Source: Vibrio mytili (lineage in GTDB: Bacteria; Pseudomonadota; Gammaproteobacteria; Enterobacterales; Vibrionaceae). Taken from it: a DNA stretch of 64,000 nucleotides. The notes under the pieces were generated by a model. That model did not search any database. It was given only the letters and a program-made list of their open reading frames with translations, and had not been told where the DNA came from. The position numbers and the translations under genes are program-made. This document shows positions 7,365 to 17,505 of this stretch, piece after piece (within the stretch, counting starts at the first letter, position 1; each line of letters starts with the position of its first letter). The stretch spans positions 1-64,000 of the forward strand of contig NZ_JXOK01000006.1 of NCBI RefSeq assembly GCF_000830505.1. The letters are read 5' to 3'.

Positions 7365-8225
7365 ATGAGTAAACCACTAAGAGAACTGCTTAACCTACTG
7401 CAACTCGAACAGCTCGAAGAAGGCTTGTTCCGTGGACAAAGTGAAAACCTAGGTTTACCTCAAGTGTATGGTGGGCAAGTGATAGGACAGGCATTGTCTG
7501 CCGCGCGCTACACCGTCGAAGATACGCGCACCGTTCACTCATTCCACAGTTACTTTTTGTATCCTGGCGACCCTGAAAAGCCGATCATTTATGATGTTGA
7601 GAACTTACGCGATGGCCGCAGCTTTAGTACTCGCCGTGTGAAAGCAATCCAAAATGGACGCCCTATTTTCTACCTGACCGCCTCTTATCACGGCGATCAA
7701 CCGGGGTTTGATCACCAAAAGACCATGCCCGATATTCCTGGGCCAGAAAACTTCCGTTCTGAAAGCGAGTTAGCCAGTCATATTGCCGAGCGTCTTCCAG
7801 AAAAGTTACGTCAAACATTTTGTGGAGAAAAGCCGATTGAAACTCGACCGGTTACGGTGATTAACCCGCTCAAGCCGAAAAAAGAAGAACCCAAACAGTA
7901 CCTTTGGATTCGCGCTAATGGTGAAATGCCTAGTGACCAGCTTATCCACCAATATCTGCTGGCCTACGCTTCTGACTGGGGCTTTTTAGTGACGGCATTA
8001 CACCCACATGAGGTCTCGTTAATGACACCGAACTTCCAGGTGGCCACAATTGACCACTCGATTTGGTTTCATCGCCCATTTAAGATGGATGACTGGTTAC
8101 TGTTCGCGATTGAAAGCCCAACCGCAAGCAATACACGAGGTTTGGTTCGTGGTGAAATCTATAACCAACAAGGTCATTTAGTTGCGACTGCGGTGCAAGA
8201 AGGGGTGATGCGATTCACTAAGTAG
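7365..8225 (+). CDS. tesB: acyl-CoA thioesterase II
   Basis: TesB hydrolyses medium- and long-chain acyl-CoA to free fatty acid and CoA. The 286-residue length is standard, and the protein is a tandem double hot-dog fold (first repeat [15 protein letters not shown], second [11 protein letters not shown] onward). The catalytic Asp ([10 protein letters not shown]), Thr (SPTAS) and Gln (TAVQEGVMR) of the C-terminal repeat are present. A GAGGAA ribosome site precedes the ATG. A short hairpin follows the stop. The gene is transcribed alone. Confidence 0.95.
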   Translation: MSKPLRELLNLLQLEQLEEGLFRGQSENLGLPQVYGGQVIGQALSAARYTVEDTRTVHSFHSYFLYPGDPEKPIIYDVENLRDGRSFSTRRVKAIQNGRPIFYLTASYHGDQPGFDHQKTMPDIPGPENFRSESELASHIAERLPEKLRQTFCGEKPIETRPVTVINPLKPKKEEPKQYLWIRANGEMPSDQLIHQYLLAYASDWGFLVTALHPHEVSLMTPNFQVATIDHSIWFHRPFKMDDWLLFAIESPTASNTRGLVRGEIYNQQGHLVATAVQEGVMRFTK

Positions 8226-8255
8226 TATCGCCAAGGACGGTAAAAATTGATCATT

Positions 8256-8286
8256 GAAAGGAGCCGATACGCTCCTTTCTTGTCTA
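8256..8286 (+). terminator. tesB terminator hairpin
   Basis: A 9-bp stem (GAAAGGAGC with GCTCCTTTC) and a 6-nt loop are followed by a modest T-rich stretch. It lies between the convergent tesB and decR genes. Confidence 0.5.
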
Positions 8287-8309
8287 TCCAAGAGGAAAGT
8301 TCACCGTAT

Positions 8310-8771
8310 CTACCGAAGCGGTAGCTCTGTGGTGTATTTCATGGACTCCATGGCAAACGTCGATGTAACATTGGACAGTCCTTTGACACTATTCACCAAA
8401 CGTTTATAGAACTCGTCGAAGGATTTCATATCCTTGACCAGCACTTTCATCATGTAATCGTACTCCCCCGCCATACGATAAAACTCCATCACTTCGGGAA
8501 ACTCCCGCACCGTGGTAACAAAGTGGTGATACCAATCCTCGGAATGGTCAATGGTTTTCAGTTGCACGAACGCAATAAAAGAAAGACCGAGCTTCTCTGC
8601 ACTAAGCAAGGCAACCCGCTTTTCAATATAACCCTCGTCTTCTAACTTTTTCAGCCGCTTCCAACAAGGCGTGGTAGTAAGATTAACCCGCTCTGCAAGG
8701 TCATTGAGCGATAAAGTACTGTCCATTTGCAATAGAGAAAGTAACTGCCTGTCAATTCTATCCAAATTCAT
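8310..8771 (-). CDS. decR: Lrp/AsnC-family regulator, DecR-like
   Basis: The 153-residue protein (ATG at 8771) has an N-terminal AsnC-type helix-turn-helix ([21 protein letters not shown]) and a C-terminal RAM ligand-binding domain ([12 protein letters not shown] to [13 protein letters not shown]). A longer reading from 8810 adds 13 residues that look like untranslated leader. It is divergent from the cysteine desulfhydrase gene. In enteric bacteria the YbaO/DecR (CdsR) regulator senses L-cysteine and activates a neighbouring or partner desulfhydrase gene, so the arrangement predicts its target directly. Orthology is inferred from sequence type and neighbour. Confidence 0.85.
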   Translation of the reverse strand: MNLDRIDRQLLSLLQMDSTLSLNDLAERVNLTTTPCWKRLKKLEDEGYIEKRVALLSAEKLGLSFIAFVQLKTIDHSEDWYHHFVTTVREFPEVMEFYRMAGEYDYMMKVLVKDMKSFDEFYKRLVNSVKGLSNVTSTFAMESMKYTTELPLR

Positions 8772-8852
8772 TTCTATAAAAAACCAAAAATAAAGAAAAA
8801 TTTTCCACAAATGGAAGCATACAAAACAACTATAGCAAAGTTTTTCTCCAGT

Positions 8853-8877
8853 TTTATAGGTAAATTATACCCATAAA
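8853..8877. promoter_or_regulatory. candidate DecR operator in the decR-cdsH spacer
   Basis: An imperfect 25-bp palindrome, TTTATAGGTA-N5-TACCCATAAA, has 9 of 10 arm positions matching. It sits in the divergent promoter region between decR and cdsH. A perfect 13-bp tandem repeat (CTCAATCACTGAA twice, 8886-8911) lies between it and the cdsH start. Lrp-type regulators usually bind such AT-rich dyads; binding here is a guess. Confidence 0.4.
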
Positions 8878-8937
8878 TCAAGAATCTCAATCACTGAACT
8901 CAATCACTGAAATAGATGTATTCCAAGGAGAGACAAC

Positions 8938-10002
8938 ATGTGCACTGACCATAACTGGATAAACAATGCGGTGCGTAAGATCGAAGCCGATTACCAACGG
9001 TCTGCTGATACTCACTTATTTAAGCTCGACCTCCCATCACTTGATGGAATCGATATTTATTTGAAAGATGAAAGTACGCATCCAACCGGGTCATTGAAGC
9101 ATCGCTTGGCACGCTCTCTGTTTTTGTATGCGATTTGTAATGGCTGGATCGGCCCCGAATCGACAGTGATTGAGGCATCCTCAGGGAGTACAGCCGTGTC
9201 TGAGGCTTACTTCGCGCGATTACTTGGTCTGCCCTTTATCGCGGTAATGCCCAAAAGTACGGCTCGTAAAAAAATTGAGCAAATCGAATTCTATGGCGGT
9301 CAAGCACACCTTGTTGATCGTACTGACCAAATTTATGACGAATCTCGTCGCTTAGCACAAGAGTTGAATGGTCACTACATGGATCAGTTCACCTATGCAG
9401 AGCGTGCTACCGATTGGCGTGGCAACAATAACATCGCCAATGCTATTTTCGACCAGATGCAATTAGAAGATCATCCGATCCCGAGCTGGATCGTGATGAG
9501 TCCTGGTACAGGTGGCACGTCGGCAACCATTGGACGATTCATTCGTTATCAGAAATACGATACTAAGCTTTGTGTTGTTGACCCGGAAAACTCGGTATTT
9601 TATGACGCATTCCAGTCAGGTAGCTCGCAGCTAACATCAGAAATTGGCAGTAAAATTGAAGGCATTGGGCGACCTCGCGTAGAGCCTAGCTTTATATCCG
9701 GTGTGATTGACGAGATGCGTAAGATTCCAGATACTGCCAGCGTTGCCACTGCACATTGGGTCTCACACCTAATAGGGCGTAAAGTTGGCGCCTCTACTGG
9801 CACGAATTTGTATGGGGTGCTGCAACTGGCCTGCGAAATGAAACAACGCGGTGAGACAGGCTCTATCGTGACACTGTTGTGTGACTCCGGCGAGCGCTAC
9901 CTAGATACGTATTATGATATGGCGTGGGTAAAAGAAAACATCGGTGATATTCAACCTTACCTAGCTCAATTGGAGGTCATTCAAGCAAAAGGCTGCATTT
10001 AA
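8938..10002 (+). CDS. cdsH: PLP-dependent L-cysteine desulfhydrase, CdsH-like
   Basis: The 354-residue fold-type II PLP enzyme belongs to the cysteine synthase superfamily. The Schiff-base lysine is Lys54 in PTGSLKHR, followed by the substrate-binding ASSGST loop and the phosphate-binding SPGTGGT segment. It probably degrades L-cysteine to pyruvate, ammonia and sulfide. This matches Salmonella CdsH, whose gene is likewise paired with the Lrp-family regulator CdsR/DecR. A strong AAGGAGA site precedes the ATG. A cysteine synthase-like activity cannot be excluded from sequence alone, but the regulator pairing argues for detoxification. Confidence 0.88.
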   Translation: MCTDHNWINNAVRKIEADYQRSADTHLFKLDLPSLDGIDIYLKDESTHPTGSLKHRLARSLFLYAICNGWIGPESTVIEASSGSTAVSEAYFARLLGLPFIAVMPKSTARKKIEQIEFYGGQAHLVDRTDQIYDESRRLAQELNGHYMDQFTYAERATDWRGNNNIANAIFDQMQLEDHPIPSWIVMSPGTGGTSATIGRFIRYQKYDTKLCVVDPENSVFYDAFQSGSSQLTSEIGSKIEGIGRPRVEPSFISGVIDEMRKIPDTASVATAHWVSHLIGRKVGASTGTNLYGVLQLACEMKQRGETGSIVTLLCDSGERYLDTYYDMAWVKENIGDIQPYLAQLEVIQAKGCI

Positions 10003-10041
10003 CCTGCCTGTTACTATCCTTTAATGAGTTAACGAAGCGAT

Positions 10042-10070
10042 GAATCAGCCCAAGTTAAAGGGGCTGATTC
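10042..10070. terminator. hairpin between convergent cdsH and DUF1244 gene
   Basis: A 10-bp perfect stem GAATCAGCCC/GGGCTGATTC has a 9-nt loop. No clear T-run follows on either strand, so it may act as a weak terminator or an mRNA 3'-end stabiliser. Confidence 0.4.
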
Positions 10071-10082
10071 CCACTTGCAAAC

Positions 10083-10403
10083 TTACTTCTTGTTCTGACG
10101 CGCTTCAAATGCCGCCAGTTGCTCTGGCGTAGCTTTTGGTTGGTGGTGTTGTTTCCACTCATCGTAAGTCATGCCATACACGCGCTCACGAGCGTCATCG
10201 ATATCCAGATCAACCCCTAAGCTTTCCGCTTCAGCAGTATACCACTTACTAAAACAATTTCGGCAGAAGCCAGCAAGTATCATCAAGTCTATGTTTTGTA
10301 CATCTTTATTCGCATCTAAGTGCGCTAATAGGCGTCGAAATGTTGCCGCATCCAGCTTATCTTGTTCTTCTTGTGTCAGTTTTTTATATTTAAATTCAGC
10401 CAC
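10083..10403 (-). CDS. DUF1244 family protein
   Basis: This small soluble protein of 106 residues carries the DUF1244 core: AATFRRLLAHL, then MILAGFCRNCFSKWY with a CxxC pair, then DARERVYGMTYDEWK. The lysine-rich C-terminus is typical. The family is widespread in proteobacteria and has no established function; the cysteine pair hints at metal or redox chemistry, but this is speculative. It is transcribed on its own, convergent with cdsH. Confidence 0.85.
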   Translation of the reverse strand: MAEFKYKKLTQEEQDKLDAATFRRLLAHLDANKDVQNIDLMILAGFCRNCFSKWYTAEAESLGVDLDIDDARERVYGMTYDEWKQHHQPKATPEQLAAFEARQNKK

Positions 10404-10595
10404 TTTACCTTCCTCTTGTTGTTTGCTTGCTGTCGCCCAGTTACTTTTTGTCTAAAAATCAGCCATTAACAAATATTTTGCTTTGTATAATCACTAACTT
10501 GTCGCATTAACTGTTATGATAAACACAAACTATATTATTGATTAATTTAATAATTGCACGACAAGTGCCGTCTATTCAAAGGTTATCGTCCTATT

Positions 10596-11162
10596 ATGAA
10601 AAACGCTATCTTACTATTGTCTGCTCTGACTGTGAGTTTACCAACTTTTGCGGCTCAACAATCACATAATCCTTACTTGTATTTTGGTACTGGTAATGTC
10701 AGCTTTGACGTCCCTGATATCGGTTCAGAACGTAACAGTGACTGGTCAACGCCCCATTTCACTCTTGGTTGGGGCTACAATGTTAACCCACATCTAGCGT
10801 TTGAAGGGGTGCTGCGTTATTCACGTAATGAACGTGAGGTAAATGGTGTCGAGTTAGACTTACACCACTATCAAGCAGGCATATCGGCAGTCCTTCAAAG
10901 CGATAACCTAGGTGACACGCCACTATCACTCTTTGGTCGAGCAACAGCAATGGGCACCAAAGCGGAACTTTATGTGCCTGATGTACAGAAAATCGATGAC
11001 GATACTGGCGCTTTATTTAACCTTGGCGCCGGTGTTCACTGGGATATGAACAAAGAGTATTGGTTACGTGCAGAATATATTTATAGTGTTGCCGACATGG
11101 GTTTTGAGAATTTTTACGACCGCTACGACGGTGTACAAATCAGTTTGGGTAAACGCTTCTAG
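10596..11162 (+). CDS. outer-membrane beta-barrel protein (OmpA/OmpW-like barrel)
   Basis: From the ATG at 10596 the product has 188 residues with a classic signal peptide (MKNAILLLSALTVSLPTFA, cleaved before AQQ). The mature part alternates hydrophobic and polar residues in strands (NPYLYFGTGNVSFDV, GWGYNVNPHLAFEGVLRYS, YWLRAEYIYSVADMG). It ends with aromatic ...VQISLGKRF, the C-terminal Phe recognised by the BAM complex. It fits a small eight-strand barrel of the OmpA-like/porin type. A longer reading from 10554 would place residues before the signal and is unlikely. Function is not predictable beyond an outer-membrane location. Confidence 0.8.
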   Translation: MKNAILLLSALTVSLPTFAAQQSHNPYLYFGTGNVSFDVPDIGSERNSDWSTPHFTLGWGYNVNPHLAFEGVLRYSRNEREVNGVELDLHHYQAGISAVLQSDNLGDTPLSLFGRATAMGTKAELYVPDVQKIDDDTGALFNLGAGVHWDMNKEYWLRAEYIYSVADMGFENFYDRYDGVQISLGKRF

Positions 11163-11248
11163 CCAATTGCGAGCAAGTTTCTGACTCAAACACTCAGCCA
11201 TTGGCTAAACACTTTGGGCGATTAACAAAATACTTTGTCATTAACAAA

Positions 11249-11280
11249 AAACACCGAGCTGGATGGCTCGGTGTTTTGTT
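11249..11280. terminator. bidirectional terminator between barrel gene and RND pump
   Basis: An 11-bp perfect stem (AAACACCGAGC, 11249-11259, with GCTCGGTGTTT, 11266-11276) is flanked by A-runs on one side and a T-rich run on the other. It can therefore stop both convergent transcripts. Confidence 0.85.
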
Positions 11281-11287
11281 TTATGAC

Positions 11288-14200
11288 TTACGGGTGGGCG
11301 ACTCGCCCTTTGGTGTCATGACTTAACGCTTTGTTTAATTCCACTTCTACATGCCCAGGCGCTTGTGTATTGGCGGAAATTAAACGGTACATCGCAGGGA
11401 TAACGAACAGCGTAACGAACGTCGCAAAGCCCATACCAAAGAAGATGACTGTACCCACTGCAATGCGACTTTCATAGCCTGCACCACTGGAGATAATTAA
11501 AGGGATAGCCCCTGCCAATGTGGTAAAGGCGGTCATCAGAATCGGGCGTAAGCGTCGAGCTCCAGCGTCAATAATGGCTTTTTCAAATTCAACACCACGA
11601 TCGCGCAATTGGTTGGCAAACTCCACAATCAAGATCCCGTTTTTGGTCACCATACCAATCAGCATCACCATACCTATTTGACTGTAAATGTTCATACCTT
11701 GATTCATGAGAACCAAACCCAAGAATCCGCCAAACACACCCATTGGCACAGTAAACATCACCACAAGCGGGTTAATAAAGCTTTCAAACTGCGCAGCAAG
11801 TACTAAGTAGGCAACCAATAGCGCTAACGCAAAGACGATGGCAACACTCGCTTGGTTCTCTTTAAAATCTTTCGACTCACCGGAGTAACTTACTGAAATG
11901 TCACCTGGCAAGTTGTCGATGGCTTGCTGATCAAGGAAATCTAACGCTTCACCTAATGTGTATCCATCAATTAGGTTGGCGGTAATCGTAATCGATTTCT
12001 GTTTGTTGTAGTGAGACAGACGAATGGATGCCGCGACTTCTTCCACCTTAGTCACTGTATCAAGTGTCACAAGTTCACCACTGTTCGTACGCAAGTAAAT
12101 TTGGCTTAAATCGGCAGCGTTGTTAAAGCGACCTTCATCACCACGTAAATACACATCGTACTCTTCACCACGGTCGACATACGTGGTTTCACGTTTACCA
12201 CCCAGCATGATTTCAAGAGTATCTGAAATGTCTTTTACGCTGACACCTAACTCTGCCGCTCGTTGTCTATCCACAGAAACAAGTAGCTCTGGTGTTTTCT
12301 CCGAGTAATCGATCTCAGCCCCTTCCATCATGGGAGAATCTTCTGCTTTACCTTTAAGGAGCTCTGCCCAGGTTAGGAGTTCATCGTAATCTGAGCCACC
12401 CAATACAAACTGTACTGGTTCGCTTGAGCCCCCTTGGAAGCCGGGCATAAAGGGGAACACTCGCACATCCGGAATTCCAGCTAACGCGCCCCTAGCCTGA
12501 TTGAGCGCTTGTTGAGCGGTGACGTCTCGCTCGTTCCAATCTTCAAGAATCATGATCACGAAGCCCGTTTGGTCTCCGGCCTGACCACCAAAAGCTGGGG
12601 TCTGAATACTAAAAGATTTAAGCACCCCTTTCCCGAGCATCGACATTAAACGCTCTTCTACAATGTCCATATTGGCGGCCATTCGGTTATATGACGTGGC
12701 ATCAGCACCACGTACAAACGCAAAAATAACGCCTCGATCCTCTTGCGGGGTCAACTGTGCTGGTACTAAATTCATCAGAACATAACTACCGCCAATACAC
12801 GCGAGAATGACAAGTGGTGCAGCCCAGCGAACCTTCAACGCCCCTTTTAATAGTGAACGATACCCTCGCTCTAACTTGCCAAATAAACGGTCAACACCTT
12901 GATTAAATCGATTCGGCTTCACATTCGCTTTGAGGATTTTACTCCCGAGTACAGGGGTTAGCGTTAAGGCAATCAGCGACGAGAAAATCACTGACATCGC
13001 CAGCAATACGGAAAACTCGGTGAACAATAGGCCAACCATGCCGTCCATAAAGGAGATCGGTAAGAACACCATGACAAGAACGAGCGTCGTCGCGACAACC
13101 GCAAACCCAACTTCACGCGTCCCTTTATAAGCCGCCAATAAAGGGGATTCACCACGCTCGATATGGTGGAAGATATTTTCCACCACAACGATAGCGTCAT
13201 CCACAACCAGCCCGATAGACAGAATCAATGCCATCAGAGTGATCAAGTTGATCGAGAATCCAAAGTAATACGCCGCGATAAAAGACGAGATCAGCGATAC
13301 AGGCACAGTGATGGCTGGTATCAACGTCGCACGCGCTTGCCCAATGAAAATGTACAATACTAAGATCACCAAGCCACCGGTAATAAACAGCGTGTTATAC
13401 ACTTCTTCAATCGAACGCTCGATAAATACGGTCGCATCGTAATCGATGGCAAGCCTCGTTCCTTGTGGCAAAAATTGTTGAATGTTCTCGACTTCTTCGC
13501 GAACCCGTTTTGCCACATCAAGTGGGTTTGAATCTGACTGTGGAACAACGCCTAAACTGACATTGACTACACCATCACTTTTAAAGGTCGAGTTTTCGTT
13601 TTCTGCTCCAATAAAAACGTCTGCCACATCTTTTAAATAGATAGGAGTTTGATCACTTGCTCGCTTCACAACTAAGTATTGGAAATCTTCCGGCGTGTTA
13701 TAGGTACGAGCTGTACGCACTGACATCACTGTTTGATCATTACGAACCTCGCCTCCCGGACTTTCTAGGTTTTCGTTGCGAAGCGCTTGGGTAATATCAG
13801 ATGCCGTCACCGCTCGTCCAGCCATAAGCTCTGGCTTGAGCTTGACGTACATTACTTTGTATAAACCACCGGACAGATCAATCGAACTCACACCGGAAAT
13901 TAGACTGAATCTGTCCATCAGTACGCGCTCTGCGTAGTCAGTCAACTGTGTTCGGTCCATTTCTGACGAGCTAAGGTTGATGTACAACGACGCTTGCCCA
14001 GAGCCGTTGTTTTTGAACACTATCGGATCATCCGCTTCATCGGGCAACGAGCGCTGAGCACGTGCAACCGCATCACGGACATCACTGACGCCAGTGTTAA
14101 GGTCATAGCCTAATTCAAACGTAATTGTTATGCGTGAAGAGCTGTTTCGTGTGGTTGAACTGATCTCATCAATACCACTGATTCCCGAAAGTTGGTCTTC

Positions 14201-14401
14201 TAATACCGAGGTGATCTGACTCTCAATGATCGTTGCCGATGCGCCTTCATAACGAGTGGAGATGGAAACAACCGGACTTTCAATATCTGGCATTTCTCGA
14301 ACAGCAAGCTTGGTGAAAGACACAAAACCAAAGACACAAAGCAACATGCTTAACACGAGCGCCGCAACAGGGCGTTTAACCGACACATCAGAAAGTAACA
14401 T
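11288..14401 (-). CDS. RND efflux pump inner-membrane transporter (HAE1 family)
   Basis: This 1037-residue proton-driven antiporter is the size of AcrB-type pumps. It has the N-terminal membrane helix (VAALVLSMLLCVFGFVSF), the large periplasmic porter loops and the second half repeat. The proton-relay aspartates appear in GLVVDDAIVVVENIFHH. It is in the HAE1 hydrophobe/amphiphile export family and would work with the adaptor encoded just upstream and a TolC-type channel encoded elsewhere. Its ATG overlaps the adaptor stop codon by one base (TAATG), so the two are co-translated. Likely substrates are drugs, detergents or bile-like compounds, but specificity cannot be read from sequence. Vibrios carry several such pumps, so I do not assign a Vex name. 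Confidence 0.93.
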   Translation of the reverse strand: MLLSDVSVKRPVAALVLSMLLCVFGFVSFTKLAVREMPDIESPVVSISTRYEGASATIIESQITSVLEDQLSGISGIDEISSTTRNSSSRITITFELGYDLNTGVSDVRDAVARAQRSLPDEADDPIVFKNNGSGQASLYINLSSSEMDRTQLTDYAERVLMDRFSLISGVSSIDLSGGLYKVMYVKLKPELMAGRAVTASDITQALRNENLESPGGEVRNDQTVMSVRTARTYNTPEDFQYLVVKRASDQTPIYLKDVADVFIGAENENSTFKSDGVVNVSLGVVPQSDSNPLDVAKRVREEVENIQQFLPQGTRLAIDYDATVFIERSIEEVYNTLFITGGLVILVLYIFIGQARATLIPAITVPVSLISSFIAAYYFGFSINLITLMALILSIGLVVDDAIVVVENIFHHIERGESPLLAAYKGTREVGFAVVATTLVLVMVFLPISFMDGMVGLLFTEFSVLLAMSVIFSSLIALTLTPVLGSKILKANVKPNRFNQGVDRLFGKLERGYRSLLKGALKVRWAAPLVILACIGGSYVLMNLVPAQLTPQEDRGVIFAFVRGADATSYNRMAANMDIVEERLMSMLGKGVLKSFSIQTPAFGGQAGDQTGFVIMILEDWNERDVTAQQALNQARGALAGIPDVRVFPFMPGFQGGSSEPVQFVLGGSDYDELLTWAELLKGKAEDSPMMEGAEIDYSEKTPELLVSVDRQRAAELGVSVKDISDTLEIMLGGKRETTYVDRGEEYDVYLRGDEGRFNNAADLSQIYLRTNSGELVTLDTVTKVEEVAASIRLSHYNKQKSITITANLIDGYTLGEALDFLDQQAIDNLPGDISVSYSGESKDFKENQASVAIVFALALLVAYLVLAAQFESFINPLVVMFTVPMGVFGGFLGLVLMNQGMNIYSQIGMVMLIGMVTKNGILIVEFANQLRDRGVEFEKAIIDAGARRLRPILMTAFTTLAGAIPLIISSGAGYESRIAVGTVIFFGMGFATFVTLFVIPAMYRLISANTQAPGHVEVELNKALSHDTKGRVAHP

Positions 14402-15501
14402 TAGTTCTGTTCCTCTGCTGATTCACTTTGCGTACTGACTGGACTCTGACTGTTGCTTTTTGACGGTGCGACTGTTTCTGTTACTTTCACACCATCGCGC
14501 ATGTTGACGATGCCTTGAACCACTATTTTGTCACCCACCTCGACGCCAGATTCGATCACCACTTCATTGCCAACACGAGCACCAAGCTGCACTTCTTGTC
14601 GAGATGCTTTGCTATCTTGGTCAATGACATAGACATAACGTTTGGTCCCCGAATACTCGAGGGCTTGCACCGGAATGATCGGTGCTTCAATAGCAGGAAA
14701 TGCTAACGAGGCGTTCATCAACATACCAGGCTTTAACTGATTTTCTGGGTTATCAAACTTGATTCGAACCCGTAAATTCAATGTTTCAGCACTGATCCGA
14801 GTATCAATACCAATCACATTACCGATAAAACGTTGCTCGCCCCATGCACTCGACGTTGCTTCAACTCGCATGCCAACCGAGAGCATCGATAAATAACGCT
14901 CTGGGACTTGTAAATCCAACTCCATCTCAGATAAATCATCCAACGTGACCAATTCTGTGCCTGCGCTGACCATTTTCCCGCGGCTAAAGTCAATCAACCC
15001 CACTGTCCCTGAGAATGGCGCACGAATATGCAAGTCGGCTAAGTCTGCCTTTGCCGCATCCAAACGAGCTTCAGCGATTTGGACACTCGCCTTCTGAGCA
15101 TCGATTTCAGTGGGCGTGATTGCGTTACGTTTCACTAATCGCTGGTACTCTTTGAGCTTACGCTGCTCATCTTTAAGGTAGGCGCTTGCTTCGACGATTG
15201 CGGCTTGCGCTCTGTCATCATTGAGCTGGATTAATAATTGACCTTGCTGAACATTTTGATTGGCTTTGACGGCAATTTTTTTCACCTTTCCTGACACTTC
15301 CGCAGCAATCACAACGGATTCTGCCGCTTTTAATTTACCAATAAGTGAGAGCGACTGATTGATTTGATGAGTTTGAACTTGCTCAGTCACGACCGTCACT
15401 GCAGACGGACCGCGGGGCGCAGAAAGAGCACTCGGCGATGCCATTATTAAAGACAGTGATAAAGATAGAATAGATACAGATAAAGTGGCTTTCATGCTCA
15501 T
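14401..15501 (-). CDS. RND efflux periplasmic adaptor (membrane fusion protein)
   Basis: The 366-residue adaptor begins with a signal peptide (SVSILSLSLSLIMASPSALS). It has the lipoyl half-motifs (VVIAAEVSGKVKKIAVKANQ and LHIRAPFSGTVGLIDFSRGK) flanking a coiled-coil hairpin. The beta-barrel domain and a membrane-proximal domain follow, then a Ser/Gln-rich C-terminal tail. No lipobox Cys is seen, so it is probably anchored by the signal or soluble rather than lipidated. It forms a two-gene operon with the RND transporter. There is no outer-membrane component or local regulator next to it. Confidence 0.93.
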   Translation of the reverse strand: MSMKATLSVSILSLSLSLIMASPSALSAPRGPSAVTVVTEQVQTHQINQSLSLIGKLKAAESVVIAAEVSGKVKKIAVKANQNVQQGQLLIQLNDDRAQAAIVEASAYLKDEQRKLKEYQRLVKRNAITPTEIDAQKASVQIAEARLDAAKADLADLHIRAPFSGTVGLIDFSRGKMVSAGTELVTLDDLSEMELDLQVPERYLSMLSVGMRVEATSSAWGEQRFIGNVIGIDTRISAETLNLRVRIKFDNPENQLKPGMLMNASLAFPAIEAPIIPVQALEYSGTKRYVYVIDQDSKASRQEVQLGARVGNEVVIESGVEVGDKIVVQGIVNMRDGVKVTETVAPSKSNSQSPVSTQSESAEEQN

Positions 15502-15808
15502 AATCTTGGCTAGTAAAAGAATAAACAGGCTTGATGCTTGTTAAAAATAGGCTCGCTATATTTTAACAATAGATAAGCAGTAAAAACGTCAAGTATTGTA
15601 AATAAGCTGGGAAATATTGTGTCTTTCTGTATAAATGCTAAACAAAACGCTGAGTTTCTGCCATCTTTGCCCAAAAAGGCAGCATTCGACGTAAAAACAA
15701 AACAAAAACGCTTTACAGCCTGAGCGAGTTTGCTATGATTCGCTCCGCACTTGAGAGATGCGTTGGGAAAACATCTTTTAAGCATGCTTAAAGAGCATGA
15801 AATACCCT
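15502..15808. other. intergenic region upstream of tRNA array
   Basis: This region contains the promoter of the tRNA-Tyr array near its right end, and upstream sequence of the adaptor gene. No coding potential was recognised. Confidence 0.5.
15712..15739 (+). promoter_or_regulatory. tRNA-Tyr operon promoter
   Basis: TTTACA (15712-15717) and TATGAT (15734-15739) are separated by 16 bp. A GC-rich discriminator (TCGCTCCGC) follows, typical of stringently controlled stable RNA promoters. Transcription would begin about 60 nt before the first tRNA. Confidence 0.65.
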
Positions 15809-16265
<457 letters not shown>

Positions 16266-16271
16266 TATTGG

Positions 16272-16299
16272 AAAGCCAGCTCAATGAGCTGGCTTTTTT
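16272..16299 (+). terminator. tRNA-Tyr array terminator
   Basis: An 11-bp perfect stem (AAAGCCAGCTC and GAGCTGGCTTT) with a 3-nt loop is followed by TTT. It lies 6 bp after the third CCA. Confidence 0.9.
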
Positions 16300-16629
16300 C
16301 GTTTCTACTTCAGTCTATTCATGTTTTACCAATACTAATCTACCTCAGCATTATACCAATCGTAGTAAATAGCTGGTCATTCTTGCTTATTAAAATGTAC
16401 ATACTTCCAATCACTTACTGCGAATTCTGCCCTAATATATACAACAAATTGACCACCGACTTATCCAGATCCAGATTAGTAATAGTATTATTCCCCTATT
16501 CTTTTCCTAGAACCTAGGCGCCTAGAACCTTAAGTCCACTCCTAGAGCCTCAAGTCCAGACATAAAAAATCCCGCAACGAGGCGGGATTTAATCTTAAGA
16601 CTAAATTGTATTGAGGGAATCGAATCGGA
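16300..16629. other. intergenic region with short degenerate repeats
   Basis: No gene is seen. The stretch around 16350-16395 (ATACCAATCGTAGTAAATAG and following) looks like a dispersed Vibrio intergenic repeat, from memory only. At 16508-16560 the pattern CCTAGARCCTYAAGTCCA occurs twice, with an extra CCTAGAACCT before it. The terminator of the Tim44 gene closes the region. Confidence 0.4.
16567..16590 (-). terminator. terminator of the Tim44-domain gene
   Basis: A 9-bp stem AAATCCCGC/GCGGGATTT has a 6-nt loop and, on the minus strand, a run of six T. Confidence 0.85.
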
Positions 16630-17505
16630 CTAGCTTTGAATACCAATGATCAACCAAGGCGCATTTGGTGTTGTTAGGTCCCGCTCCAAATGCCAAATGT
16701 CGGTAACATCTTCTTCAATACCTTCAACTACATCACGGTAACGACCTGTAAATTGCAAACTTAGCTGCGCTTTATTTGCATCATAATCAGCACGAACAAT
16801 CTCAGCATCAATGTACATCACATCAGTGTGTTGCTCTCCGTCGAGTTTCGCACGTTCTGATTTGAGGTCCTCAAACAAGCTTGGTGATACGTATTCTTCA
16901 ATCGTTTCGAGTTGATTGTGGTTCCATGCACCTTGTAAAATACGATAGTGTTCACGAGCTCCATTTACAAATGCCGCTTGGTCAAAGCCAGGAGGGAAAT
17001 TGTGTGGCACATCAGTTTGTGTACCAAAGCCCGCAAAACCACCATTATTTGTGTTTGGCTGCTGTTCAAAATTGTGCATGTTTGGCTGCTCGAATTTTGA
17101 ATGATTGCCACCAAATGCCGGTTGCTGGCGGTGCTGATTCATGCTGCCTTGCTTCGCGCCCAACATGCCGCGCATCAATTTGAAGATCAAGAAAGCAATC
17201 AAGCCAATAATAAGAATATCCATAAACTGAATACCCTCAAAAGCACCACCAAAGAAGGCGGCAAGCAATCCACCAGCTAAAAGGCCGCCCATCAAACCAC
17301 CCATTAAACCTTTTTTGCTTGATGGAGATTTAGCAGTTTGCTCTTTACCAATCGTATTGGTGTTTTGTTGCTGCTGTTTTGGCGCTGGTGCTGTCTTAAA
17401 GCTTTTACCAAAAGACTTACCACCACCAAACCTCTTTGCTTCCGCTATCGGGGTTACAGCAACGGTAAACATCAACAGAGCAACAATCGAAAATAAACGT
17501 TTCAT
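16630..17505 (-). CDS. Tim44-domain membrane-associated protein
   Basis: From the ATG at 17505 the product has 291 residues. It has a signal peptide (MKRLFSIVALLMFTVAVTPIAEA), then a Gly/Lys-rich segment (KRFGGGKSFGKSF), a glycine-rich hydrophobic stretch (GLMGGLMGGLLAGGLLAAFFGG) and a second membrane helix (ILIIGLIAFLIFKLM). A Gln/Asn-rich linker leads to a C-terminal Tim44-like domain (HYRILQGAWNHNQLETIEEYVSPSLFEDL onward). Such proteins are common in proteobacteria and of unknown function; the Tim44 fold suggests protein or lipid binding at the membrane. A longer reading from 17595 adds residues lacking a good start signal. It is transcribed alone. Confidence 0.85.
   Translation of the reverse strand: MKRLFSIVALLMFTVAVTPIAEAKRFGGGKSFGKSFKTAPAPKQQQQNTNTIGKEQTAKSPSSKKGLMGGLMGGLLAGGLLAAFFGGAFEGIQFMDILIIGLIAFLIFKLMRGMLGAKQGSMNQHRQQPAFGGNHSKFEQPNMHNFEQQPNTNNGGFAGFGTQTDVPHNFPPGFDQAAFVNGAREHYRILQGAWNHNQLETIEEYVSPSLFEDLKSERAKLDGEQHTDVMYIDAEIVRADYDANKAQLSLQFTGRYRDVVEGIEEDVTDIWHLERDLTTPNAPWLIIGIQS

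Noticed and set aside
8772..8810. Longer N-terminus for the DecR-like protein
   Set aside because: The added residues ([12 protein letters not shown]) do not fit the Lrp family, whose members start directly before the DNA-binding helices.
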